Below, one piece after another: positions 8,766-17,496 of a stretch of DNA of 64,000 nucleotides. The position numbers and the translations under genes were made by a program. The stretch covers positions 2,790,001-2,854,000 of the forward strand of contig NC_007777.1 of assembly GCF_000013345.1 (NCBI RefSeq). The letters are read 5' to 3'. Below the pieces are notes generated by a model, which saw nothing but the letters and a program-made list of their open reading frames with translations, did not search any database and was not told the DNA's origin. This stretch comes from Frankia casuarinae. GTDB lineage: Bacteria > Actinomycetota > Actinomycetes > Frankiales > Frankiaceae. Position 1 is the stretch's first letter. Each line of letters begins with the position of its first letter.

Positions 8766-9851
8766 TCAGCGCGGCCCGGTGCCGGGCGGGACGGCGTCCC
8801 CCCAGGAGGCCCGCCGGGCCCAGCGGTAGGCCTCCTTCTCGCTGCGGGAAACGACCACGTCACGCTGCCGCGGCATGACCACGTCACCCTGCCGCGGCGC
8901 CTCGCAGACCGTCAGGCGGACATGGCCCGAGCGGGCCCGCGGCACGCGCAGCACCCGACCGGCGGCGTGCGCGGGCGGCCGGCGCGACGCGACGAGGTAG
9001 GAGTACTTCTCGTCCTCGTACCCGAGCGCACCGTCCTTCATCGCCCGGTGCAGTGCGCTGCGCTCGACCCGCCGGCCGAAGTGGCACCAGTCCCCCGCCG
9101 TCATCGGGCAGTCGTCGTCGGCGGGGCAGGGCGCGGTGATGGTCGCGCCGGTCTCGACGAGCGCCGAGCGCGCGGCGCGGATCCGCGCGAAGCCGGCCGG
9201 GGTTCCCGCGTCGATGATGACCAACTCCGCCGCGGTGGCCCGCCACCACGCGGCCACGGCTGCGGCCCGGTCGCCGTCGGCGAGCTCGCCCAGCACATAG
9301 GCCGCCACTGTCAGGTCGGCCCGGTCCGCGCCGTCGCCGGGCGGGGTGAGCACGGACGTGCGCTGCCAGGTCGCGGTGCCCAGCGCCGGCGCGCCACCGC
9401 GGCGGGCCAGCCGGCGACCGACGTCGATCATCAGCGCGGACCGCTCGACCAGGACGGCCCGGGTCACGCCGGGGAAGACCGCCAGCGCGGCCCAGGTCGC
9501 CGTCCCGGGACCCGCGCCCAGGTCGAGGACGGACCCGGGCCGCCAGTCCGGGCGGCGCAGCGCCACCTCACCGAGAACCGCGCGGGTGACCGCCAGCGTC
9601 GCGGGCAGTCGGGCGGCGAGGTAGGCCTGGACGTGATCCGCCGTCAGCTCGCCGTCACCCGGTGTGGCGGTGTTCGCGCGATACCGGTCGGACAACTCCC
9701 GGTAGGCGCGGGACATCGCCCGCGCCGGCGGGGTCCCCACGGACGCGCCCGTCTCGGCCGCGGCCGCGGCGAGCAGACCGGCCACCACACCCTCGTGTCC
9801 CTCGTGTCCCTCGCGTCCCTCGCGTCCCTCGCGTCCCGACCCGTACCGCAC
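8766..9851 (-). CDS. Rsm22-like SAM-dependent methyltransferase
   Basis: About 361 residues from the GTG at 9851. The core VLDLGAGPGTATWAAL is a class I methyltransferase motif I near residue 100. It is followed by VLVERSALMIDVGRRL and, later, a small Cys cluster (CPADDDCPM ... WCHFGRRVERS) that is characteristic of the mitochondrial/bacterial Rsm22 family, linked to small ribosomal subunit maturation. The C-terminus has the basic KYSYLVASRR block. The N-terminal 20 residues contain GREGREGREGHEGHEG, encoded by a 9-bp repeat at 9791-9837, so start and length here are uncertain. Upstream in-frame codons run into the type II thioesterase gene and look non-coding. Confidence 0.75.
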   Translation of the reverse strand: MRYGSGREGREGREGHEGHEGVVAGLLAAAAAETGASVGTPPARAMSRAYRELSDRYRANTATPGDGELTADHVQAYLAARLPATLAVTRAVLGEVALRRPDWRPGSVLDLGAGPGTATWAALAVFPGVTRAVLVERSALMIDVGRRLARRGGAPALGTATWQRTSVLTPPGDGADRADLTVAAYVLGELADGDRAAAVAAWWRATAAELVIIDAGTPAGFARIRAARSALVETGATITAPCPADDDCPMTAGDWCHFGRRVERSALHRAMKDGALGYEDEKYSYLVASRRPPAHAAGRVLRVPRARSGHVRLTVCEAPRQGDVVMPRQRDVVVSRSEKEAYRWARRASWGDAVPPGTGPR

Positions 9852-9941
9852 GGTCGAAGCGTAGCCGCGGTGCCACGGCCCCGAACGAAATACGCTGACG
9901 CGAATCCCGCCCGGGGTGCCGCCGGTGCCCGTGGTGGGGGT

Positions 9942-9969
9942 CACGTCCAGGTCGACACGTCCAGGTCGA
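9942..9969. repeat. 14-bp tandem duplication
   Basis: CACGTCCAGGTCGA occurs twice head-to-tail in the intergenic space between the type II thioesterase and Rsm22-like genes. The unit is not a multiple of three, in line with its non-coding position. Confidence 0.9.
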
Positions 9970-10011
9970 CAACGTTGACCGACGAGCCAGCCGGCGGGGC
10001 AAGCCGACGGG

Positions 10012-10785
10012 TCAGAGCGAGGGCCCCGCGGTGGCCGCGGGAACCAGCCCGGCCGAGACGGTGTCGATGACGGCGGCCTGCTGGTCCGACAGATAGAAAT
10101 GGCCACCGGGAAAGACCTTCAGCGTGAACGCACCGGTCGTGTGCGCCCGCCATTGTTCGGCCTCGGCCACGGTGGCCTTGGCGTCGGAATCCCCGACCAG
10201 CACGGTAATCGCCGTACCGATCACCGCGTCCGACGGGGCAGAATACGTTTCGATCGCCCGGTAGTCCGCCCGGGTGGGCGGCAGGATCAGCTTCAGTATT
10301 TCGGGATCGGCGAGGATGCGCGGGTCGGTTCCACCAAGCGCACGGATTTCCCGCAGAAAACCCTCGTCGTCCAGGAGATGCACGGATTCGGCGCGGGAGG
10401 CCGACGGGGCTCTGCGGCCGGATGCGAACAGCACGAACGGCACCGGGCCGCCCGCCGCCTCCAGCCGGCGGGTCACCTCGAAGGCGACGGTCGACCCCAT
10501 ACTGTGACCGAAGAACGCCAGCGGGCGGTCGGTGAGGGGACGCAGCACGTCGGCAATGCGGTCCGCGAGGGGTTCGATGGCCGTCTCGGGCCTCTCCGTC
10601 CGCCGGTCCTGGCGGCCCGGATACTGCACCGAACGCACCTCGGCGACCGGCGACAATGCCCTGGATAGCGGAACGTAGAAGCTTGCCGCGCCGCCCGCAT
10701 GGGGAAAACAGACAAGCCGCGGGGCGCTCGCCGACGCCGGATGGAAACGCCTCAGCCACAGATCGACGTCACTGGACACGGCCAC
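10012..10785 (-). CDS. Type II (editing) thioesterase
   Basis: A 257-residue alpha/beta hydrolase of the GrsT/TEII family, which removes misprimed or stalled acyl groups from NRPS/PKS carrier proteins. It shows LVCFPHAGGAAS near residue 25 and the nucleophile elbow FFGHSMGS near residue 92. VLVGDSDAK follows with the acid residue, and the catalytic His is in FPGGHFYLSDQ near residue 230. Start is GTG at 10785, with a second in-frame GTG six bases further in. It lies next to an MFS exporter on the same strand. Known TEII genes sit within NRPS clusters, so it may serve the synthetase cut off at the left edge or the one at the right edge; neither is adjacent. Confidence 0.9.
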   Translation of the reverse strand: MAVSSDVDLWLRRFHPASASAPRLVCFPHAGGAASFYVPLSRALSPVAEVRSVQYPGRQDRRTERPETAIEPLADRIADVLRPLTDRPLAFFGHSMGSTVAFEVTRRLEAAGGPVPFVLFASGRRAPSASRAESVHLLDDEGFLREIRALGGTDPRILADPEILKLILPPTRADYRAIETYSAPSDAVIGTAITVLVGDSDAKATVAEAEQWRAHTTGAFTLKVFPGGHFYLSDQQAAVIDTVSAGLVPAATAGPSL

Positions 10786-11028
10786 CGCCGCGGTCGGATA
10801 CTCGCATGATGATAGTACACCGCTCTCGTGATGGAATCGAATTATCCGGGGAATCCCTCAGTCTCCAGCTTAGGCGATGCAAGGGTTCCCGGGGCTCTTT
10901 TCCGCTCGGCGTTCGACTCGGCGTTCGACACATCACCTCCGGCAACAGGACCACTAGGTGGCGGGCGGCCCGGTGTGGGAAACGGGAAAGTGTGGCGGGT
11001 TAGCAATGGCGGAGACTGTGGACCGTGA

Positions 11029-12267
11029 CTAACCCTCTACAGTTCGGGCGCCGGGCGCCGGGGCGCCGGGGCGTGGCGGGTCGTCGACGGCCGCGGCCCG
11101 CATGCGGTCCACCACCAGTGTGGCGATCGCGGCGGCGACCGAAACGAGACCTCCGATGTAGAACCCGGCGCGGGCGCCACGGTGCTCGGTGAGCCAGCCG
11201 ACGAACAGGGCACCTAGCGGCGTCGATCCCTGCAGGATCAGGGTATAGATCGCCATCACCCGGCCTCGGTACTGCGGATCGCTGCCGAGCTGGATGCGGT
11301 GGTTCGCCGCCTGAGCGAAGTAGATCGTCGCGAAGCCGGTAGGGATCAGGAGCACGGCCGCCGTGGCATAGCTGGGCGCCCAGCCGGTCACCGTCTCCAG
11401 CAGGCCGAACGCGAGCGCGGATCCGATCACCATGCCGGCCGACGGGCGGGTGCGGCGGGCGGTCGTCACGAGGGCCGCGAGCAGCGATCCGGCGGCGAGC
11501 CCGCTGGTGAGCAGCCCGAAGGCCGCCGCGTCGGCATGAAATACCGTCCTGGCGAGCAGGGGCACGGTGAGCTGGAAGTTCAGGCCGAACAGCCCGATCG
11601 TCGCGACGAGTCCAAGCACGAGCACCAGGTCCTCCCGGCCGAGCACGTACCGCAGTCCGTCGACGACGCGGGTGGAGGTCGCCCGGCGCGCGTCGCGGTG
11701 CATCTCGGCCGGGCGCATCATCCGCAGACCCACCACCGTCGCGAGGTAGCTCACGGCGTTGAACATCATGACCGGGCCGGTACCGAAGCCGCCGATCAAC
11801 GGGCCGGCGACGGCCGGGCCGGCGACCCGGGCGACGTTGAAGTACGCCGCGCTCAGCGCCGACGCGTTGGGGAGGAGTTCGGCGCCGACCAGCTCGCTCA
11901 CGAATGCCATCCGGGTCGGCATCTCGACGGCGTTCACGAGACCGAGGCCCAGTGCGAACAGGCAGATGTGCCACAGCCGGACCGTGCCGGTTAACACCAG
12001 CAGCGACAGCGCCAGGGCGAGCAGTCCGGAGGCCAGGTTCGCGACGGTCAGTAGCCGGCGTTTGTCGTAGCGGTCCGCGAGCCTTCCGCCGTAGAGGGTC
12101 AGCAACAGCATCGGGGTGAACTGCAGGGCGGTCACGAGGCCCAGGGCTGTTCCCGAGTCGCCGCTCAGCGAAAGGACGAGCCAGTCCTGGGCCACGACCA
12201 TCATCCAGGTTCCCGTCACGGACAACACCTGGCCACCCGCGAAGAGCCGGAAATTGTAGACGGACAA
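11029..12267 (-). CDS. MFS exporter of the EntS/DHA3 type
   Basis: About 412 residues with twelve predicted helices. The start region reads SVYNFRLFAGGQVLSVTGTW, and loop 2-3 GGRLADRYDKRRLL is the MFS signature. The family includes the enterobactin exporter EntS and many antibiotic exporters. The nearby type II thioesterase suggests export of a peptide product, by inference. The 5' end is odd. The only standard start in frame is TTG at 12267, with a poor ribosome site. Yet the preceding codons encode TFRSL, which is conserved before VxNFRLF in this family. They follow a good GAGGAG site (about 12300) but contain no ATG, GTG or TTG before an in-frame TGA. Confidence 0.85.
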   Translation of the reverse strand: MSVYNFRLFAGGQVLSVTGTWMMVVAQDWLVLSLSGDSGTALGLVTALQFTPMLLLTLYGGRLADRYDKRRLLTVANLASGLLALALSLLVLTGTVRLWHICLFALGLGLVNAVEMPTRMAFVSELVGAELLPNASALSAAYFNVARVAGPAVAGPLIGGFGTGPVMMFNAVSYLATVVGLRMMRPAEMHRDARRATSTRVVDGLRYVLGREDLVLVLGLVATIGLFGLNFQLTVPLLARTVFHADAAAFGLLTSGLAAGSLLAALVTTARRTRPSAGMVIGSALAFGLLETVTGWAPSYATAAVLLIPTGFATIYFAQAANHRIQLGSDPQYRGRVMAIYTLILQGSTPLGALFVGWLTEHRGARAGFYIGGLVSVAAAIATLVVDRMRAAAVDDPPRPGAPAPGARTVEG

Positions 12268-12416
12268 GGAACGGAAGGTGCCCTTGATGATGGTCTTCTC
12301 CTCGGGACGACGAAGTCATGAGGCGAACAGCGCGCCCGGCCCCACTGCCCACATCGACAATGATGGGGCGCGCGGCCGAGACTGTCCCCGTTCTCGTGTT
12401 CTCGCCGTTGGGACTG

Positions 12417-12473
12417 TTCTCACCATCGGTAGCGATTCTCACTGTCGGTAGCGATTCTCACCATCGGGAGCGC
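12417..12473. repeat. 19-bp tandem repeat upstream of the MFS gene
   Basis: Three head-to-tail copies of TTCTCACCATCGGTAGCGA; the second has three changes and the third diverges at its end. They lie about 150-200 bases upstream of the MFS start in the space after the GlcD-like gene. A regulatory role is possible but unproven. Confidence 0.8.
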
Positions 12474-12544
12474 TGGGAAGATTCGCCCGGTCCCCGCCCA
12501 CCGTGCGAGAAGCGACACTCACGGCGGCGCGGGCCGGTCAATGG

Positions 12545-13900
12545 TCAGATCGCGCGGCCCGGGTTGAGGATGCCGGCCGGGTCGAAGACCTGACGGAGCC
12601 GGAGTTGCAGGTCGTGGCTGCGTGAGCCGAGCTCCGTGGCGAGCCAGCGCCGTTTGAGCACCCCGACGCCGTGCTCGCCGGTCACCGTTCCGCCCAGGTC
12701 CAGCGCGGTGGCGAAGATCTGCTCGGCGGCGTGCCAGGCACGCTCGGGGATGGCGGGGTCGGCGGGGTCGACCACGATGATGGGATGCAGGTTGCCGTCG
12801 GCGGCGTGGGCCAGAGTGAAGATGTCCACGCCGGTGGCGGCGCCGATCTCGACGATGCGCGCGGCGGCCTGCGCCATCCGGCCGCGCGGCACGGCGATGT
12901 CCTCGATGAGCACCCGGCCGAGGCGCTCCAGCGCGGGTAGCGCCGAGCGGCGCGCGGCGAGCAGCGCCTCCGCCGTGGCCTCGTCCACCGACCGCCGGAC
13001 CCTCCTCGCCCGCTCGGCGAGAATGCCCTCGACGGCATCGGCCTCCTCTCCCGCGCCCGACCCGTCGGTCTGGACGAGCAGGAAGACCTCGCCGGCGGAG
13101 GCAAGGTCGCTGCCGGTGGCGGCGTCGACGGCCCGCACCGTGCGGCCGTCGAGCAGTTCGGCCACGGCCACGACGATCCCGGCGACGCCAAGCGCGGTGA
13201 CGGCCTCGGCGGCCTCGGCGAAGGTGTCGAAGAAGGCCGCCAGGATGACCGTGGAGCGCGGCGCGGGCCGCAGCCGCACGGTGGCGCCGACGACCACCCC
13301 GAGAGTTCCCTCCGATCCGACGAACAACCCGGTCAGGTCGTAGCCGGCGACCCCCTTGACGGTTCGCCGCCCGGTGCTGATGCGCTCGCCGTCTGCGAGG
13401 ACGACGTCCAGACCGAGCACCGACTCCCGGGTCACGCCGTACTTCGCACAGCTCAGGCCCCCGGCGTTCGTCGCGATGTTCCCGCCGATGGTGGAGATGG
13501 CCGCGCTCGCCGGATCCGGCGCGTAGCACAGGCCGACCTCGCGGGCCGCCCGATCGAGATCGGCGGTGATCACGCCAGGCTCGACGACCGCGACCGCGTC
13601 GGTAACCGACAGCTCGCGGATGCGGTTCATTCCGGACAGGTCGAGCACGACGCTGCCCGCCGAGGCCGCGGCTCCCCCGGCGAGGCCGGTACCGGCGCCG
13701 CGCACCGTCACCGCTACCCGCGCCGCGCTCGCCGCCCGCAGCACCGCCTGGACGTCGGTCACCTCGCGCGCGAACGCGACGCCGATCGGGCGGCCCGCGG
13801 GCTGCCAGCCGGACCGGTCCCACCGGTGGGCGTTGACGACGGCCGGATCGGTGCTCCACTGCCCGGCCGGCAGCGCGACCGCGAACCGCGCCGGGGTCAT
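12545..13900 (-). CDS. FAD-linked oxidase, GlcD/D-lactate dehydrogenase-like
   Basis: 451 residues from the ATG at 13900, which overlaps the stop of the upstream gene (ATGA). The N-terminal PCMH/VAO FAD-binding domain shows VTVRGAGTGLAGGA near residue 66 and SAAISTIGGNIATNAGG near 130. The C-terminal oxidase cap ends with AHAADGNLHPIIV and the metal/substrate block GTVTGEHGVGVLKR, then FDPAGILNPGRAI at the very end. The family oxidises D-lactate, glycolate or other 2-hydroxy acids, passing electrons to the membrane chain or an Fe-S partner. No GlcE or GlcF partner is adjacent. It is the last gene of the coupled operon that begins with the truncated acyl-CoA dehydrogenase. Confidence 0.9.
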   Translation of the reverse strand: MTPARFAVALPAGQWSTDPAVVNAHRWDRSGWQPAGRPIGVAFAREVTDVQAVLRAASAARVAVTVRGAGTGLAGGAAASAGSVVLDLSGMNRIRELSVTDAVAVVEPGVITADLDRAAREVGLCYAPDPASAAISTIGGNIATNAGGLSCAKYGVTRESVLGLDVVLADGERISTGRRTVKGVAGYDLTGLFVGSEGTLGVVVGATVRLRPAPRSTVILAAFFDTFAEAAEAVTALGVAGIVVAVAELLDGRTVRAVDAATGSDLASAGEVFLLVQTDGSGAGEEADAVEGILAERARRVRRSVDEATAEALLAARRSALPALERLGRVLIEDIAVPRGRMAQAAARIVEIGAATGVDIFTLAHAADGNLHPIIVVDPADPAIPERAWHAAEQIFATALDLGGTVTGEHGVGVLKRRWLATELGSRSHDLQLRLRQVFDPAGILNPGRAI

Positions 13901-15960
13901 TGCGGACCCGTGGCGACGGGCCGGTCGGGGTCGGCCGACCAGGCCGACCAGGAACCCGGGTACAGGGCGGCGTCGATGCCGGCGACGGCGAGCGCGGCGA
14001 TCTCGTGGGAGGCCGTCACTCCGGATCCGCAGTACACCCCGACCGGCCGCGCCCGCCCGCCGGCCCCGTTCCCGTCGCCGCCGACGCCGACGTCGCCGCC
14101 GCCGCCGACGCCGAGGGCCGCGAACCGGGCCCGCAGCTCGTCCCGGGGCAGGAACCGGCCACTCGCGTCGAGGTTCTCCCCCGTCGCGGCGCTCACCGCT
14201 CCCGGGATGTGGCCGGCGCGCGGGTCGATCGGTTCCACCTCGCCGCGATACCGCTCGGCCGCACGGGCGTCGAGGAGGACACCCTCGCGGGCCACCCGGG
14301 CGGCGCCGTCCGCGTCGAGCACCGGCAGCTGACCGGCGTGCAGGACGATGTCGCCGGGCGCCGAGATGATCTCGCCGGTCTCGAGCGGGAACCCGGCCTC
14401 CTGCCAGGCCGCGAGTGCCCCGTCGAGGATGCGGACGTCGGCGACGCCCGCCCAGCGCAGCAGCCACCAGGCCCGGGCGGCGGACAGCCCGCCGACCGCG
14501 TCGTAGACCACGACCGCACGCCCGGCGGTCAGCCCCCAGCGCCGGGCGGCCTGCTGGAGGTTGACGAGCTCGGGCAACGGATGCCGCCCGGCGGTCCCGC
14601 CCGGTGCGGCGGCGAGCTCGGTGTCCAGGTCGACGTAGACCGCGCCCGGCAGGTGGCCCTCGCGGTAGTGGTCGTGCCCGTGGGGGTCACCCAGGGCCCA
14701 GCGGACGTCGAGCAGCAGCGGCGGGCCGGGCGAGAGCAGCTCGTCGTGCAGACGTCTCACGTTGACGAGGACCTCCCCGAGCGCCACGCCGGCACGTGTC
14801 CTGCCGGCATCCGGGGCCACGTCGGCATAGGGGACCACGTCGGCATAGGGGACCACGCCGGCATAGGGGACCACGCCGGCAGGTGCCGAGGCCAGCAGGG
14901 CGGCGAGGTCGGCCTGGTCGAATCCGCCCGGCGGCGTGCCGGTGCGCGCCGCGGTGGCGATCCGCCGCTGCACCCCGGCGTTGACCGGTGCCGCCAGCCC
15001 GTGCAGGCGGGCCAGCAGCACGATCTCGCCGTTGAGGAAGTCCGACTCGACCGACCCGCCACGCGCCAGGCTCTGCCAGGTGGAGCTGCCCTCCCGGGAG
15101 AAGCCGGGGATCTCGTGCGGAACGAGGCCGGACAGGTCGAGCCCGTCGTCCGGACAGACGCCGGCGGTCTCCACGCCGGCCGCGGCGAACACCCGCCGCG
15201 CCTCCTCGACCAGCACGGCAGCCGCCGCGTCGCGCAGCTCGCTCGGAGCGTAGATCGCGTCGAGGTTGTAGGCCAGATTGCCCAGCAGCTTGCCGGCCTT
15301 GCGTCGGTCGATGTCCGCGACGACCGCGACGGCGAACGAGGCTCGGCGCAGGTCGGCCGCGACAGCCTCGGCGGTCGGGTCGTCAACGGCGCCGCGAGGG
15401 GCGCGGCCCAGGTAGAAGGCCGCCGCGAGCGGGGCCGCCGGGGACACGACCTCGCCGGGTCGCACGTGCGAGGAGGGGCTGAGGACGACCGCGTCGATCA
15501 CCGTGGCGAACCGGCGCAACGCCGTACGGGCGTTCTCGATCCCGTTCTGAAGCAGCACGACGGGCAGCGCCTCCGCCGCCGTGCGCCGCGTGCCGTCAAC
15601 GTCAACCGGCCGCCATGCCCACTGCGCGAGCAGCGCCTCGGAGTCCTGCGACTTGGTGGCGAGGACGAGCACGTCGTCACCACGCAGGTCGACCTCGTCC
15701 GGGCCGCCGACGACGTCGAGGGGGATCCGCCGCTCGTCGGGCTCACCGCCGGGCGTGGCCGGCGGTCGGATGTAGCGCAGCCCGCCCGCCCGCAGCGCCG
15801 CGAGGTTCGCGCCCCGGGCCACGACGACGACGTCGATCCCGGCGAGCCGCAGCTCCACGGCGACGGTCGCGCCGACGGCCCCGGCTCCGATGACGATGTA
15901 CCTGCGACTCACCGTGCGTGCGTACCCGCGACTCACCGTGCGTGCGTACCTGCGACTCAT
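13897..15960 (-). CDS. Fusion: ketopantoate-reductase-like domain plus tandem rhodanese
   Basis: 687 residues in one uninterrupted frame. Residues about 21-340 are a 2-dehydropantoate 2-reductase-like (ApbA/PanE) NAD(P) enzyme: GAGAVG at 25-30, LLQNGIEN, and the helical dimer domain with KLLGNLAYNLDAI. Residues about 390-687 are a two-domain thiosulfate/3-mercaptopyruvate sulfurtransferase. Its inactive first half holds LLDVRWALGDP, and the second half has the loop CGSGVTA with catalytic Cys near 644. The halves are joined by a repeat linker (GVVPYA, about four copies). The first 20 residues are also a repeat (SRRYARTV), so any of three in-frame starts could be used. Both halves look intact. 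I know of no pathway linking them, and the join may be accidental. It overlaps both neighbours by 4 bases. Confidence 0.85.
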   Translation of the reverse strand: MSRRYARTVSRGYARTVSRRYIVIGAGAVGATVAVELRLAGIDVVVVARGANLAALRAGGLRYIRPPATPGGEPDERRIPLDVVGGPDEVDLRGDDVLVLATKSQDSEALLAQWAWRPVDVDGTRRTAAEALPVVLLQNGIENARTALRRFATVIDAVVLSPSSHVRPGEVVSPAAPLAAAFYLGRAPRGAVDDPTAEAVAADLRRASFAVAVVADIDRRKAGKLLGNLAYNLDAIYAPSELRDAAAAVLVEEARRVFAAAGVETAGVCPDDGLDLSGLVPHEIPGFSREGSSTWQSLARGGSVESDFLNGEIVLLARLHGLAAPVNAGVQRRIATAARTGTPPGGFDQADLAALLASAPAGVVPYAGVVPYADVVPYADVAPDAGRTRAGVALGEVLVNVRRLHDELLSPGPPLLLDVRWALGDPHGHDHYREGHLPGAVYVDLDTELAAAPGGTAGRHPLPELVNLQQAARRWGLTAGRAVVVYDAVGGLSAARAWWLLRWAGVADVRILDGALAAWQEAGFPLETGEIISAPGDIVLHAGQLPVLDADGAARVAREGVLLDARAAERYRGEVEPIDPRAGHIPGAVSAATGENLDASGRFLPRDELRARFAALGVGGGGDVGVGGDGNGAGGRARPVGVYCGSGVTASHEIAALAVAGIDAALYPGSWSAWSADPDRPVATGPQ
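14820..14880. repeat. 18-bp in-frame repeat in the fusion linker
   Basis: About three and a half copies of CGGCATAGGGGACCACGT-type units encode the linker between reductase and rhodanese domains. The copies differ by one or two bases. The unit is a multiple of three and keeps the two domains in frame. Confidence 0.9.
15903..15960. repeat. 24-bp repeat covering the start of the fusion gene
   Basis: GCGACTCACCGTGCGTGCGTA-type units recur two to three times across the first codons. The repeat copies potential start codons (ATG or GTG followed by Ser-Arg), so translation could begin in any copy. Confidence 0.85.
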
Positions 15961-17474
15961 CGTGCGTCCTTTCCTTGGGCGGCGGCGAGTGCGGCCGCGA
16001 ACCGTTGCCCGGGAATCGCGCCGAGCAGCTCGCGGGTGTGGTCCTGCGTCGGCGCGGTGAGGACGTCGGCCGCCGGAGCACTCTCGACGATGCGGCCGGC
16101 GCGCAGCACCGCGACCTCGTGGGCGAGCTGGGCCACGACGGCGAGATCGTGGGAAATGAAGAAGTAGGCGACCCCGAGCTCCTGCTGCAGCCGCAGGAGC
16201 AGGGTCAGGATCTGGTCCTGCACCGACACGTCGAGCGCCGAGACGGGTTCGTCGAGGAAGACCAGCTCGGGTTCGATCGCGAGTGCCCGGGCGATCGCGA
16301 CCCGCTGGCGCTGGCCGCCGGAGAGCTCGATCGGCCGGCGGCCGCGGAACGCGGCGGGCAGGGCGACCTGATCGAGCAGCTCGCGCACCCGGGCGGCGCG
16401 GCTGGCCCGGTCGCCGACGCGGAAGGAGAGCAGCGGCTCGGCGATGCTCTCCCCGACGGTGAACCGCGGGTCCAGTGAGGAGAACGGGTTCTGGTGGACA
16501 AGCTGGAACCGCCGCCGCAGCGGCCGCAGCTGCGACCAGCCGGCGGAGGTGATGTCCTGCCCGTCGAGGTGGATCCGGCCGCTGGTCGGCTTCTCCAGGC
16601 CCATCGCGATGCGCGGCGCGGTGGTCTTGCCCGACCCGGACTCGCCGAGGAGGCCCAGGGTCTGGCCCGCCCGCACCGACAGGGACACCTCGTCCAGCGC
16701 CCGGAAGACCCGCTCCCCGCCCCGGGTCCGGGGCAGCCGGAAGTCCTTCGTGATCCCCTCTAGCCGCAGCAGCTCGGGAGCCGGGGGCGCCTCGGGGAAG
16801 CGCGGGACGAGGCCGCCGGTGGACGACAACGCCGGCGCCACCTCGATGAGGTGGCGGGTGTAAGGGTCGCGCGGGGTGCGCAGGATCGACGCCGGTGCCC
16901 CGCGTTCGACGACCCGGCCGCGCCGCATCACGACGACCCGGTCGGCCTGGTCGGCCGCGACCCCGAGGTCGTGGGTGATGATGAGCAGCGAGGTGCCGGA
17001 CTCGGCAACCAGGCGGCCGAGATGGTCGGGGATCCGCCGCTGCACGGTGACGTCGAGCGCGCTCGTCGGTTCGTCGGCGACGATGAGGCGCGGATGCGCG
17101 GCGATCGCGATCGCGATGAGGACCCGTTGCCGCATGCCGCCGGAGAGCTGGTTCGGGTACTGCCGGGCCCGCAGGACCGGGTTGTCGAGCCCGGCCCGGT
17201 CGAGCGCCTCGACCACCTCGGCGGAGACGAGCCGCTTGTCAACGCCGCTGCGGCGCACGGCCTCGGCCGGCTGCCCGCCGATCCGCATCGTCGGGTTGAG
17301 CCCGACCATCGGGTCCTGCGGGACCAGTCCGATCACCGTGCCGCGGATCGTCCGCAGCACCCGCTCGGACGCGCCGGTCACGCCGGTGCCCGCGACGGAC
17401 AGCCCGGTGAGCTCCACGATGTTCCGGCCCGCCACGGCGTCCGCCTTCGTGCTCACCGTGCTCACGGCATTCAC
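15957..17474 (-). CDS. Oligopeptide ABC transporter ATPase, DppD-DppF fusion with damaged first domain
   Basis: About 505 residues from a GTG at 17474. The C-terminal half (from about 245) is a complete DppF/OppF-type ATPase: GESGSGKTT Walker A, LVHQNPFSSLDPR Q-loop, LSGGQRQRVAIARAL signature, LVFLDEP Walker B and ISHDLAVV. The N-terminal half has a Q-loop (LVPQDPMVGLNP), signature (LSGGMRQRV), Walker B (LIVADEPTSALD) and H-loop. However, the text jumps from NIVELTGLSV straight to GASERVLRTIRG. The segment of roughly 50-60 residues with its Walker A is missing, so this domain should not bind ATP normally. The two-domain layout itself is common in actinobacteria. Translation starts just after the permease stop. 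Confidence 0.85.
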   Translation of the reverse strand: MNAVSTVSTKADAVAGRNIVELTGLSVAGTGVTGASERVLRTIRGTVIGLVPQDPMVGLNPTMRIGGQPAEAVRRSGVDKRLVSAEVVEALDRAGLDNPVLRARQYPNQLSGGMRQRVLIAIAIAAHPRLIVADEPTSALDVTVQRRIPDHLGRLVAESGTSLLIITHDLGVAADQADRVVVMRRGRVVERGAPASILRTPRDPYTRHLIEVAPALSSTGGLVPRFPEAPPAPELLRLEGITKDFRLPRTRGGERVFRALDEVSLSVRAGQTLGLLGESGSGKTTAPRIAMGLEKPTSGRIHLDGQDITSAGWSQLRPLRRRFQLVHQNPFSSLDPRFTVGESIAEPLLSFRVGDRASRAARVRELLDQVALPAAFRGRRPIELSGGQRQRVAIARALAIEPELVFLDEPVSALDVSVQDQILTLLLRLQQELGVAYFFISHDLAVVAQLAHEVAVLRAGRIVESAPAADVLTAPTQDHTRELLGAIPGQRFAAALAAAQGKDAR

Positions 17475-17496
17475 GCGCTCACCGTGTTCACCATGT

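Noticed and set aside
7473-10070. An 865-codon plus-strand frame opposite the glycosyltransferase and Rsm22-like genes
   Set aside because: Low-complexity Arg/Gly/Gln composition and no family similarity; it crosses two clear minus-strand genes.
12417-12473. Repeats upstream of the MFS gene considered as iron or zinc regulator boxes
   Set aside because: The units do not match the IdeR/DmdR or Zur consensus palindromes that I know.
13900-16167. A 755-codon plus-strand frame opposite the fusion gene
   Set aside because: Shadow of the repeat-containing minus-strand gene; no conserved motif.
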